Shown piece after piece: positions 1 to 6,048 of a DNA stretch of 9,752 nt (positions are counted from its first letter, which is position 1; every line of letters starts with the position of its first letter). Both the position numbers and the translations under genes were made by a program. This DNA is from Campylobacteraceae bacterium (GTDB lineage Bacteria > Campylobacterota > Campylobacteria > Campylobacterales > Sulfurospirillaceae). The notes below the pieces were generated by a model. The model ran no database searches. It saw only the letters and a program-made list of their open reading frames with translations, and was not told the origin of the DNA. The stretch lies in NCBI GenBank assembly GCA_027055635.1, contig JALUMZ010000156.1, positions 1 through 9,752 of the forward strand, in the 5' to 3' direction.

Positions 1-18
1 ATATTATTTTTATTTAGT

Positions 19-24
19 TAAAAT
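19..24 (+). promoter_or_regulatory. Candidate -10 box for rrc
   Basis: TAAAAT lies 29 nt before the rrc ATG, followed by the Shine-Dalgarno AAGGA at 42-46. Campylobacterota housekeeping promoters usually show a -10 box with only T-rich DNA instead of a clear -35, which fits the T-rich start of the window. Only 18 bases are visible upstream, so a PerR or other operator cannot be judged. Confidence 0.3.
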
Positions 25-53
25 ACGGTTACCAAAACACAAAGGATATTATT

Positions 54-713
54 ATGAGACAGTACGAAACTTACAAATGCGCTAAATGCGGAAATGTAGT
101 AGAGGTTCAAAATGTAGGGGGCGGCAAACTTACATGTTGCGAGCAAGATATGGAGATGGTTACTGAAAATCTAACAGCAGTAAACTTGATGAAAGCATTT
201 GCAGGAGAATCCCAAGCCAGAAATAAATACGAGTATTTTGCAAAAGTAGCACAGAAAGAGGGTTTAAGAGATATAGCAGCACACTTTCAAAGAGCAGCAA
301 ACAATGAAAAAACTCATGCAAAGCTAGAACTTAAATTGTATAACAAAATGATTCATGGCTTAGAAGATGGTTTTGGCGATACAAAAGCAAACCTTCAAAT
401 GGCAGTAGATGGCGAAAGCTATGAAAATACAACTATGTACCCTGATTTTGAAGCAATCGCCAAAGCAGAAGGATACAAGGATGCAGCAACTCTGTTTAGA
501 GGTATAGGCAAGGTTGAAGTTGAACATGAAAAAATGTATAAAATGCTTCTTGCAAGACTAGAGAATGGGGAAGAGTTTGTCAGTGAAGATGGAGAAGAGG
601 CTTGGATTTGTGAAGTATGTGGACATATTCATTATGGTAAAAAACCACCTAAAATCTGCCCTGTATGTAAACATCCACAAGAGTATCAATCAAGATTGAT
701 TGAGCCAAAATAG
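54..713 (+). CDS. rrc: Desulforubrerythrin (desulforedoxin-rubrerythrin-rubredoxin peroxidase)
   Basis: A 219-residue non-haem iron protein, expected to reduce hydrogen peroxide in the cytoplasm. Three metal modules can be read in order. An N-terminal desulforedoxin-like FeCys4 site uses C9-x2-C12 and C28-C29. A ferritin-like four-helix diiron domain spans about 38-170, with candidate ligands E52, E85/H88, E121/E124 and E155/H158. A C-terminal rubredoxin uses C186-x2-C189 and C202-x2-C205. This architecture is known from the Campylobacter jejuni Rrc protein (desulforubrerythrin); ordinary rubrerythrin lacks the first module. The extra FeCys4 centre probably feeds electrons to the diiron site. 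ATG 54 is supported by AAGGA 7 nt upstream and by the desulforedoxin module starting right after it. It is monocistronic and convergent with glnB. Family assignment is secure; the exact physiological electron donor is not visible. Confidence 0.95.
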   Translation: MRQYETYKCAKCGNVVEVQNVGGGKLTCCEQDMEMVTENLTAVNLMKAFAGESQARNKYEYFAKVAQKEGLRDIAAHFQRAANNEKTHAKLELKLYNKMIHGLEDGFGDTKANLQMAVDGESYENTTMYPDFEAIAKAEGYKDAATLFRGIGKVEVEHEKMYKMLLARLENGEEFVSEDGEEAWICEVCGHIHYGKKPPKICPVCKHPQEYQSRLIEPK

Positions 714-717
714 ATAT

Positions 718-751
718 TATAGACATGGTCGCCACAGCGACCCTGTCTATA
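718..751. terminator. Hairpin between convergent rrc and glnB, likely bidirectional terminator
   Basis: TATAGACA-t-GGTCGC (718-732) pairs with GCGACC-c-TGTCTATA (737-751) around a 4-nt loop CACA, with one mismatch. It starts 4 nt after the rrc stop and contains the glnB stop codon (747-749). The 3' side on the - strand is A/T-rich (ATAATATCTATTTT) but neither strand has a classical long T run, so termination is likely rather than certain; it could also be a 3'-end protecting hairpin. Confidence 0.7.
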
Positions 752-1085
752 TCGCCTCTTCATCCTCTTCGCCGGTTCTGATTCTTACTACTTTATTGAT
801 ACTGCTTATAAATATCTTACCATCACCTATCTTGCCTGTTTTTGCAGACTCACTTATAGCATGGATTGTTTTATCTACATCATCATTTTTGACTATTATC
901 TCCATCTTAATTTTAGGGAGAAAATCTACAACATACTCAGCCCCTCTGTATAGTTCCGAGTGTCCCTGCTGTCGTCCATAACCTTTGACTTCACTTATAG
1001 TCATACCGGTAACATCTATCGCAGTTAAAGCATCTTTTACATCTTCAAGCTTAAATGGTTTGATTATCGCTTCTATTTTTTTCAT
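747..1085 (-). CDS. glnB: PII family nitrogen regulatory protein
   Basis: A 112-residue PII trimer subunit, a cytoplasmic sensor of 2-oxoglutarate and the ATP/ADP ratio. It starts with the typical MKKIEAIIKPFKL strand. The T-loop is intact, including Y51 in YRGAEYVVDFLPK (the uridylylation site in enteric PII), and the C-terminal nucleotide loop TGKIGDGKIF is present at about 84-93. The extra acidic tail GEEDEEAI is ordinary. ATG 1085 has a strong GGAGGA site about 7 nt upstream. No amtB ammonium transporter is adjacent, so GlnB is a better guess than GlnK, though sequence alone does not separate the two. It lies 49 nt downstream of the cyclophilin gene on the same strand and may be read with it or from its own promoter (candidate TACAAT at 1116-1121). 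Its stop codon sits inside the shared hairpin with rrc. Confidence 0.95.
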   Translation of the reverse strand: MKKIEAIIKPFKLEDVKDALTAIDVTGMTISEVKGYGRQQGHSELYRGAEYVVDFLPKIKMEIIVKNDDVDKTIHAISESAKTGKIGDGKIFISSINKVVRIRTGEEDEEAI

Positions 1086-1115
1086 AACTGTCCTCCAAAA
1101 AGTTTATCTATTTAT

Positions 1116-1121
1116 ATTGTA
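1116..1121 (-). promoter_or_regulatory. Candidate -10 box for glnB
   Basis: TACAAT on the - strand, 31-36 nt upstream of the glnB ATG, in the 49-nt gap after the cyclophilin stop. No recognisable -35 and no sigma-54 GG-N10-GC element are seen. Read-through from the upstream operon is equally possible. Confidence 0.3.
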
Positions 1122-1134
1122 TCTTATTTTTTAT

Positions 1135-1656
1135 TTATTTTAGCAGAGCTTTTACAATATACTGCTTTGCTAAAGGTCTATTTTGCGCACCTACAGGAGT
1201 ATTTTCAATTTTTTTAACTACCTTAAAACCTTTTACTACCCTGCCAAATATAGTGTATCCGCCATTTAGCCAAGGAGTTGGAACTGTTGTTATAAAAAAC
1301 TGACTCCCATTTGTATTTCTTCCTCTATTTGCCATAGCTAAATAAAATGGCTTATCAAAAATTAGATTTGCCTTAAACTCATCTTTAAAAGGATGTCCCC
1401 AGATAGATTTGCCACCTCTGCCTGTTCCCGTTGGATCTCCGCCTTGAATCATAAAATTTTTTATAACTCTGTGGAAAATTATCCCATCATAATATCCTCT
1501 TTTAACCAAGGTTTCAAAGTTTTCACAGGCTTTTGGCGCCACCTTTGGATAGAGTTGTAACTCTATATCACCCTGATTTGTCTTTAAAACAACGATATCA
1601 TTTGCAAAAACAAATGATGAAATCAATAACAATATTAACAGAATCTTTCTAATCAT
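1135..1656 (-). CDS. Exported cyclophilin-type peptidyl-prolyl cis-trans isomerase
   Basis: A 173-residue protein catalysing prolyl cis-trans isomerisation, probably in the periplasm. An N-terminal signal peptide (MIRK, then a hydrophobic run, likely cleaved after A18 in FVFA-ND) precedes one complete cyclophilin domain. Active-site residues are visible: R63, F68 and Q71 in FHRVIKNFMIQGGDP, the NTNGSQFFIT block near 114-123, and W129 in PTPWLNG, which matches the cyclophilin A tryptophan; the usual active-site histidine after it is Y134. The ATG at 1656 is chosen over the GTG at 1662, because AAGGGG just upstream is well spaced for 1656 but overlaps the GTG. The gene starts 2 nt after the response-regulator stop, so it is translated with the upstream signalling genes. 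It resembles PpiA in size and export. Family and location are confident; a specific client is not predictable. Confidence 0.92.
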   Translation of the reverse strand: MIRKILLILLLISSFVFANDIVVLKTNQGDIELQLYPKVAPKACENFETLVKRGYYDGIIFHRVIKNFMIQGGDPTGTGRGGKSIWGHPFKDEFKANLIFDKPFYLAMANRGRNTNGSQFFITTVPTPWLNGGYTIFGRVVKGFKVVKKIENTPVGAQNRPLAKQYIVKALLK

Positions 1657-1658
1657 AA

Positions 1659-2315
1659 TCACCCCTTTAATAATTTTTTATTTGTAAACTTATATACTTT
1701 ATTTTTTTGTTTCTCTAAGATACCAGAGAGCATGAGTTGTTTAAACATACCGACAACAGTTGGCTTACTCACACCTACATTATCCATAATTTCTTGATAT
1801 GAACCATAAAATATATTTTCATCATCCAAATGATTCATTATATATTTTAATATTTCGATCTTTTTTCCGCCTATCAATGCAGCCAAACCCTCTACGACAA
1901 AAGAGCAATCTTCTAGCTCTTTTTTCTGAACTATAGGTAGCATGATATTGTATATAGAGTCTATCATCTCTTTTATATTTATCGGCTTCATAATAAAACC
2001 CTCCACATGCAATTTTATAGCATCTATGAGATACTGCGTATCGGTAAAAGCCGTAGTGATAATAGAGGGAATCTCTTTGTTATGCTCATGCTTTAACTTC
2101 TTGAGCATATCTATACCACCTAAATTTGGCATTATTACATCCGTTATTATCAAATCTATATCTCTGCTCAAGGCTATATCCAAGCCCTCTTTACCATCAT
2201 TGGCAACTATTATCTCTTTGACGAAATCACTCAATATCATTTTTGTTTGATTCTGAACTGATAATTCATCTTCTACATATAAAATAACTATATCTTTTAA
2301 GCTATTAAAATCCAC
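1659..2315 (-). CDS. Response regulator with RepL-like winged-helix output domain
   Basis: A 218-residue two-component regulator, the partner of the kinase just upstream. The receiver domain (about 7-125) has acidic E15/D16, phosphoacceptor D59 in LIITDVIMP, T88 and K110-P111, so it should be phosphorylatable. The C-terminal part (about 143-215) is not an OmpR, NarL or NtrC output domain. It has a helix-turn-helix around 172-195 (YQEIMDNVGVSKPTVVGMF), then a leucine-rich helix and a wing ending in NKVYKFTN, resembling winged helices of the RepL plasmid-replication or MarR type. GTG 2315 is chosen because AGGAGG stands 5 nt upstream of it and the receiver starts right after it. It overlaps the kinase gene by 11 nt, the SD lying inside the kinase reading frame. 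DNA binding is inferred; targets are unknown. Confidence 0.9.
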   Translation of the reverse strand: MDFNSLKDIVILYVEDELSVQNQTKMILSDFVKEIIVANDGKEGLDIALSRDIDLIITDVIMPNLGGIDMLKKLKHEHNKEIPSIITTAFTDTQYLIDAIKLHVEGFIMKPINIKEMIDSIYNIMLPIVQKKELEDCSFVVEGLAALIGGKKIEILKYIMNHLDDENIFYGSYQEIMDNVGVSKPTVVGMFKQLMLSGILEKQKNKVYKFTNKKLLKG

Positions 2316-3918
2316 TTTTTCCTCCTAATGGTAAAGTTATTTTCATCTTTGTACACTTTTCAAAGAACTCTTTATCCTTAAAAGAGTGCGAACAATTTTG
2401 GGCAACTATCTCCCCGCCCATCTGCTTTTCTATAATTTGCCCTGACATATAAAGCCCTATTCCCGTTCCTGCTGATCTGTGTTTTGTAGTAAAATATGGT
2501 TCAAATATTCTATCTATCACATCCTCTCTGATACCGCCTCCATTGTCATAAACCTCTATGTATCCATTTGAGTTATCGTGATATATGATAGCTTCTATCA
2601 ATTTTACACTAGGATTTGTTTCATTTAAAGCATCCTTTGAGTTGGAAAAAAGATTTATTATGACCTGTGAAAATTCATTTGGATAGCCATTGATTTTAAA
2701 GTCATTCTCACACACTACATCTATATCTATATCATATTTTTTAAAGTACGAAGATAGTATTTGGGCACTTTTACTTACATTGTCTTTTATACCAAAAAGT
2801 AGAGTTGTCTTATTTGGGTTAAAAAAATTTCTAAAATCATCTATAGTCTTTGACATGTTTTCTGCCAACATAAAACCCTCTTTGACTTGAGAATCTATAA
2901 AGTCATCATTGATTTCGAGTTTTAACATCCTTCTGGTTTGAAAACTTTGAATTATCAGACTTAGTGCATTTAAAGGCTGTCTCCACTGATGGGCAATATT
3001 TCCTATCATCTCGCCCATTGCCGCTAAACGAGATTGCCTGAACATTATCTCATCTTTTTCACGGCTTTTTTGAACTTCTTTCTTTATTTTTGCCTCTAAG
3101 TTTTTATTTAGTTCTTGAAGTTCCTTTGTCTTCTCTTGTACCATATTTTCCAAACTGTTATGAAGATGTCTTATATTTTGTAAAATAATCAAAGCGATCA
3201 GTGCCGCAAACGATATGGTTCCAATTGTGCCAGCAACAATCCACTCAAAAGTATTTATATAGACTTTGTCAGTATTTTTCTTTCCTCTTTTTGATGCTTC
3301 AAGATTGATATTTATCAACTGGGTCAAATCTATATTTATAGAATAGACCGTTGGGTATAGTTGGTTTTGCATTGTAGTATATACTGTTTGATTTTCATTT
3401 AGTTTATACAACTTAAAGATACTATTTAAGATACTATCTACAAAGTCAATTTTTTGCTCTATCTTGTCAACCAACTCTTTCTCATCACTAAAACTAGAAA
3501 TATTTGAAGTTTTTTTAGCTACAAAACCCCAGGATTTTAAAAATTTTATCACTAGATCACTATCATCTATCTTAAAACTCTGCTTATACTCTTGCCAATT
3601 ATCTCTTATGAGGTCTTGTGCTAACAATACAACATCTCTGCCTTGCTTATATGTTATATTACCTTTCTCCATATCTCTTAGTGTGTCTAAAATATTAACA
3701 CTATATATATCCTTTAGATTTTCAAGTTCAATCGTAGGAAGCATTCTTTTTGCATATAAGATATTAAAATTATTTCTCATTCTACTTAAGCCTATATGAG
3801 AAAAACTGCCGATAAAGAGCATACCCATGACCATAACTAAAAAAAGTAGAGATGTTTTTTTAGCTATAGTCATGTTATCGATGCTATTTATGATCTTTAA
3901 AACAGGACTATTTTTCAT
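2305..3918 (-). CDS. Sensor histidine kinase with periplasmic helical sensor domain
   Basis: A 537-residue inner-membrane kinase. Two membrane segments (about 22-40 and 225-247) frame a periplasmic domain of about 185 residues rich in predicted helix, like the four-helix-bundle sensors of chemoreceptors and TorS. A charged coiled coil (about 252-290) follows directly, with no clear HAMP domain. Then come the HisKA H-box MGEMIGNIAHQWRQPLNAL with H310, the N-box around N422/N426, the G1 box DNGGG at 458-462, the F-box FEPYFTTK and the G2 box GTGIG at 484-488; all catalytic motifs are intact. The HQWRQPL form is common in Campylobacterota and deltaproteobacterial kinases. An upstream in-frame TTG (3942) exists, but ATG 3918 has GGAG 7 nt upstream and is preferred; it overlaps the binding-protein gene by 11 nt. 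The periplasmic domain is the likely docking site for that binding protein. Confidence 0.93.
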   Translation of the reverse strand: MKNSPVLKIINSIDNMTIAKKTSLLFLVMVMGMLFIGSFSHIGLSRMRNNFNILYAKRMLPTIELENLKDIYSVNILDTLRDMEKGNITYKQGRDVVLLAQDLIRDNWQEYKQSFKIDDSDLVIKFLKSWGFVAKKTSNISSFSDEKELVDKIEQKIDFVDSILNSIFKLYKLNENQTVYTTMQNQLYPTVYSINIDLTQLININLEASKRGKKNTDKVYINTFEWIVAGTIGTISFAALIALIILQNIRHLHNSLENMVQEKTKELQELNKNLEAKIKKEVQKSREKDEIMFRQSRLAAMGEMIGNIAHQWRQPLNALSLIIQSFQTRRMLKLEINDDFIDSQVKEGFMLAENMSKTIDDFRNFFNPNKTTLLFGIKDNVSKSAQILSSYFKKYDIDIDVVCENDFKINGYPNEFSQVIINLFSNSKDALNETNPSVKLIEAIIYHDNSNGYIEVYDNGGGIREDVIDRIFEPYFTTKHRSAGTGIGLYMSGQIIEKQMGGEIVAQNCSHSFKDKEFFEKCTKMKITLPLGGKSGF

Positions 3919-5074
3919 CACTTCTCTCCAAGAGAGGCTCAAACATCTTATTTTTATAGACGATTAAATGTACCCTGTGCAAACATGGACACTCAGTGGA
4001 TTCTGATTTGTTTCTTGTACTGCTTTGTATCAGAAGAGATAGCTGCTGCATTTTTTGAACAAATTGACTTTTGGTAAAATTTTCACCAACATCTCTAAAA
4101 AGCTGAACTGTCATCTTAGCAACAAAATATCCCTCCAAAGATATAAAACCAAAATCAGATTTTGGATAATACTTGCTCATAATCTCCCTATACTCTATAA
4201 CCTGCTTAGTTCTTGATGTCCAAGGAGATGGAACAACTTGAGAAAAAATTATATTTTTTGACTTATAGTTTAGAGTTTTAAGCAAAAGCTTTGGATTTAC
4301 AAATGAAAGTGTTCCAAAATTTATATTTTTTATGATTTTTCTCTTTTTTCTAGCTCTTTTGATAAATTGAGCTACCGGCATAGTTGTGCCGACTAATATA
4401 ATCGCCTCTGGTCTTGTTAAGCTTATCTCATAAAGAGCATTCCCAACTGAGAGAGTGTTTCTTTTGTAGCTTCCTTCTCCTATAACTTTTAAGTTTCTTT
4501 TACTCAGCGCCTCCCTGACACCTCTTAAGCCAGATCTTCCATAACTGTCATTTTGATAAAAAACAGCTATTCTCGTAAACTGCTTTTTATCAACAAAATA
4601 GCTTATTAGCTTTTCTGTCTCTTCTTTATAGCTCACCCTGGCATTTAGTATCAATGGATTTTTATCTTTTCTTAAAAAATCTGCCCCAGAAAATGCTCCT
4701 AAAAATGGGATTTCATTTTTAATTGCAATAGGCAAAATAGCCTTTGAAATTGGAGTACCAACCGTACCAAAAAAAGCAAATATCTTATCTTTTTTCACAA
4801 ATAATTTGGCATTTTTGATAGCAAGCCTTGGCTCATATCTATCATCTCTCGTAAGTAGCCTGATAAATCTTCCATATACTCCACCTTTATCATTAATGCT
4901 TTGAAAATATGCATTTGCGCCCGTATATATATCTTCCCCTAAATCACTCTTATTGCCGGAAAAAGGTGCGCTCATACCTAGCCTTATCTCATCATCATTA
5001 AATCTAGGCTCATAATTATATAGCACAAGAATAACAATCATAAAAACTGCTACGAAAGATAATATTTTATTCAT
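3908..5074 (-). CDS. Membrane-anchored periplasmic binding protein, Leu/Ile/Val-binding family
   Basis: A 388-residue type I periplasmic binding protein of the branched-chain amino acid/amide (Peripla_BP_6) family. After a hydrophobic N-terminal segment (about 4-19) comes the family start IRLGMSAPFSGNKSDLG, then INDKGGVYGR and a RDDRYEP block, followed by the two-lobed fold. No lipobox cysteine and no good cleavage site follow the hydrophobic stretch, so it may stay tethered to the inner membrane. The C-terminal region carries CPC-x-x-H (C362, C364, H367 or the adjacent H366), perhaps a disulphide or metal site. No ABC permease or ATPase is next to it; a histidine kinase and regulator are, with an 11-nt overlap, so a sensing role like TorT with TorS or LuxP with LuxQ is inferred. 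The ligand cannot be predicted. No Shine-Dalgarno precedes the ATG. Confidence 0.9.
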   Translation of the reverse strand: MNKILSFVAVFMIVILVLYNYEPRFNDDEIRLGMSAPFSGNKSDLGEDIYTGANAYFQSINDKGGVYGRFIRLLTRDDRYEPRLAIKNAKLFVKKDKIFAFFGTVGTPISKAILPIAIKNEIPFLGAFSGADFLRKDKNPLILNARVSYKEETEKLISYFVDKKQFTRIAVFYQNDSYGRSGLRGVREALSKRNLKVIGEGSYKRNTLSVGNALYEISLTRPEAIILVGTTMPVAQFIKRARKKRKIIKNINFGTLSFVNPKLLLKTLNYKSKNIIFSQVVPSPWTSRTKQVIEYREIMSKYYPKSDFGFISLEGYFVAKMTVQLFRDVGENFTKSQFVQKMQQLSLLIQSSTRNKSESTECPCLHRVHLIVYKNKMFEPLLERSDEK

Positions 5075-5081
5075 AAGTAGT

Positions 5082-5090
5082 ATAATAACA
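5082..5090 (-). promoter_or_regulatory. Candidate extended -10 for the binding-protein/kinase operon
   Basis: On the - strand TGT-TATTAT ends only 7 nt before the ATG at 5074, and nothing resembling a Shine-Dalgarno lies between. If this box is used, transcription would start at or next to the ATG and the mRNA would be leaderless or nearly so. Prediction from motif and spacing only. Confidence 0.35.
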
Positions 5091-5118
5091 AGAAATATTT
5101 ATAAAAAAGCTGAATTTT

Positions 5119-5134
5119 GTTAAATAAATTTAAC
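5119..5134. promoter_or_regulatory. Palindrome GTTAAAT-AA-ATTTAAC, possible operator
   Basis: Perfect 7-bp arms with a 2-bp centre, in the 71-bp divergent region between the binding-protein operon and the methyltransferase. It overlaps the place where the methyltransferase -10 (for example TAAATA at 5121-5126) should be, and ends just before the AAGGA ribosome site at 5136-5140. Position and symmetry suggest a repressor site, but A/T-rich DNA yields such palindromes by chance. Confidence 0.35.
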
Positions 5135-5145
5135 TAAGGAAACAA

Positions 5146-5784
5146 ATGAAGTGCAAAATATGCCACACCAATACAAAAATCTTAAGAGACAACCTCACAA
5201 AAGAGATATATGAGATATGTTCACATTGTGAAGCTATATCTTTGCAGGATAAATTTATAGTGACGAAAAAAAGAGAGAAAGCCCAGTATGAAAACCACAA
5301 CAACAATTTTGAAAGTAGAGGATATGTAGAGATGTTTGAGAAGTTTTTAGACTATTTTTGGCAAAATTTAGATAAAAACGCAACAAATGCTTTGGACTTT
5401 GGCTCTGGTCCGGGACCTGTTTTAGCACAAATAATGAAAAACAGAGCTCTACATGTAGATACCTATGATAAATTTTATCAACCCAAAGAACTATATAAAG
5501 ATAAAAAATACGATCTAATAACATCGACAGAAGTTTTTGAGCACTTGCAAAATCCTTTTGATACCCTCTGTCTCTTTAAAAAACACCTAAAAAAAGGTGG
5601 ATTGATAGCCATAATGACACTTTTTCACGACAATAATGAAGAGAATTTTTGGAAATGGTGGTACAGAAGAGACCCCACACATATACTCTTTTATACTCCA
5701 AAAACTTTTGAAGTGATAGCAGATATGTGCGGTCTCAAAATGTTAAAGTGTGACGACAGGAGGATAGTCGTACTTACTTTTTAA
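5146..5784 (+). CDS. Zinc-ribbon class I SAM-dependent methyltransferase
   Basis: A 212-residue cytoplasmic protein. The N-terminus has a small zinc-ribbon-like module with C3-x2-C6 and C25-x2-C28. The methyltransferase domain begins near 80: motif I is LDFGSGPG (83-90), an acidic residue that could hold the SAM ribose lies at D105 or D108, and the block TSTEVFEHLQNPFD (126-139) is typical of Methyltransf_23/11 proteins. The C-terminal part is tryptophan-rich (FWKWWYRRDPTH) and ends with a strand RRIVVLTF. The substrate is unknown; similar zinc-ribbon methyltransferases include sugar- and tRNA-modifying enzymes, and nothing nearby decides. ATG 5146 has AAGGA 5 nt upstream and keeps the first cysteine pair. 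The gene stands alone, divergent from the binding-protein operon. Its stop codon TAA is part of the 7-bp duplication at the edge of the inserted palindromic element. Confidence 0.88.
   Translation: MKCKICHTNTKILRDNLTKEIYEICSHCEAISLQDKFIVTKKREKAQYENHNNNFESRGYVEMFEKFLDYFWQNLDKNATNALDFGSGPGPVLAQIMKNRALHVDTYDKFYQPKELYKDKKYDLITSTEVFEHLQNPFDTLCLFKKHLKKGGLIAIMTLFHDNNEENFWKWWYRRDPTHILFYTPKTFEVIADMCGLKMLKCDDRRIVVLTF
5778..5784. repeat. Left target-site duplication TTTTTAA
   Basis: Identical 7 bp to 6049-6055, directly abutting the left terminal inverted repeat. It contains the stop codon (TAA, 5782-5784) of the methyltransferase gene. Confidence 0.75.
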
Positions 5785-5814
5785 CTGACCTTACGCACCA
5801 AACACATATCTGAG
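5785..5814 (+). repeat. Left terminal inverted repeat
   Basis: Pairs with 6019-6048 at 28 of 30 positions; mismatches are at 5794/6039 and 5799/6034, both C opposite A on the + strand (G-U wobbles if read as - strand RNA). The complementarity continues 2 bp into the flanking duplication (AA/TT). Confidence 0.85.
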
Positions 5815-5913
5815 CAAAAAGAGAAAGTGTCATATGCGAGGCAGATTTTTGAAAGCCTAGCCAAAGCTAAGGTGAGAAAATCTAACGAAGCCAGATGATA
5901 CTTTATCTTTTTG
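5815..5913. repeat. Internal palindromic arm 1 of the element
   Basis: CAAAAAGAGAAAGTGTCAT (5815-5833) is complementary to ATGATACTTTATCTTTTTG (5895-5913) except for one mismatch and one G-T pair. Further inside, AGATTTT (5843-5849) faces AAAATCT (5877-5883), and TAGC-caaa-GCTA (5858-5869) closes the tip. No coding content. Confidence 0.7.
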
Positions 5914-5921
5914 CCCAAAGG

Positions 5922-6019
5922 GTGGTATAATTTGCTCACAATTGCGTCGTTAGTAAGATTTGAAGCTACTAGTAGCTCCTACATCTTACTGCCTAGCACT
6001 TATAAGCAACTTATACCAC
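5922..6019. repeat. Internal palindromic arm 2 of the element
   Basis: GTGGTATAA (5922-5930) pairs with TTATACCAC (6011-6019), continuing with TTGCT/AGCAA. AGTAAGAT (5952-5959) pairs with ATCTTACT (5983-5990). The tip is a perfect 14-bp palindrome AGCTACTAGTAGCT (5964-5977). The base of this arm competes with the terminal stem for position 6019. Confidence 0.7.
5923..5931 (+). promoter_or_regulatory. Consensus extended -10 (TGG-TATAAT) inside the element
   Basis: TATAAT at 5926-5931 preceded by TG with one base between, an exact extended -10, but embedded in the stem of arm 2. A transcript from it would run rightwards, antisense to the c553 cytochrome. No -35 at 17 bp. May be fortuitous in A/T-rich DNA. 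Confidence 0.25.
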
Positions 6020-6048
6020 TCAGATATGTGTTTAGTGCATAAGGTCAG
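6019..6048 (-). repeat. Right terminal inverted repeat
   Basis: Inverted copy of 5785-5814 (28 of 30 positions). Together with the first bases of the adjoining duplication it supplies the TGA stop codon (6045-6047) of the c553 cytochrome gene. Confidence 0.85.

Larger units (their letters stand above)
5785..6048. mobile_element. 264-bp MITE-like palindromic element with 7-bp target duplication
   Basis: A gene-free element bounded by terminal inverted repeats of about 30 bp that match at 28 of 30 positions (5785-5814 against 6019-6048; ends CTGACC and GGTCAG). Perfect 7-bp direct repeats TTTTTAA flank it on both sides, as expected from transposition. Inside the terminal stem are two further imperfect palindromes, arm 1 (5815-5913) and arm 2 (5922-6019), so either strand can fold into a three-way junction. 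It contains no transposase and no ORF of note, so it would have to be moved in trans. It separates the stop codons of two convergent genes and may now act as their transcription barrier. The family is unassigned: neither the ends nor the 7-bp duplication match an insertion-sequence family I can name. A structured RNA is the alternative, but the duplication argues for insertion. Confidence 0.82.

Noticed and set aside
700..981. + strand ORF of 93 codons and other antisense ORFs (1942-2250, 2690-2890, 3464-3799, 5255-5524, 8165-8426, 8661-8855)
   Set aside because: All lie opposite well-supported genes with intact conserved motifs and have low-complexity Ser/Leu/Ile-rich translations typical of shadows.
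1657..1662. GTG start at 1662 for the cyclophilin
   Set aside because: The ribosome site AAGGGG overlaps this codon; it is correctly spaced only for the ATG at 1656.
3919..3942. TTG start at 3942 for the kinase
   Set aside because: The ATG at 3918 has a GGAG site 7 nt upstream and leaves the first membrane helix complete; the extra eight residues add nothing recognisable.
5785..6048. Integron attC site or tRNA-like gene
   Set aside because: The element is longer than attC sites, lacks paired RYYYAAC/GTTRRRY ends, and no integrase is near. It cannot be read as a tRNA cloverleaf.
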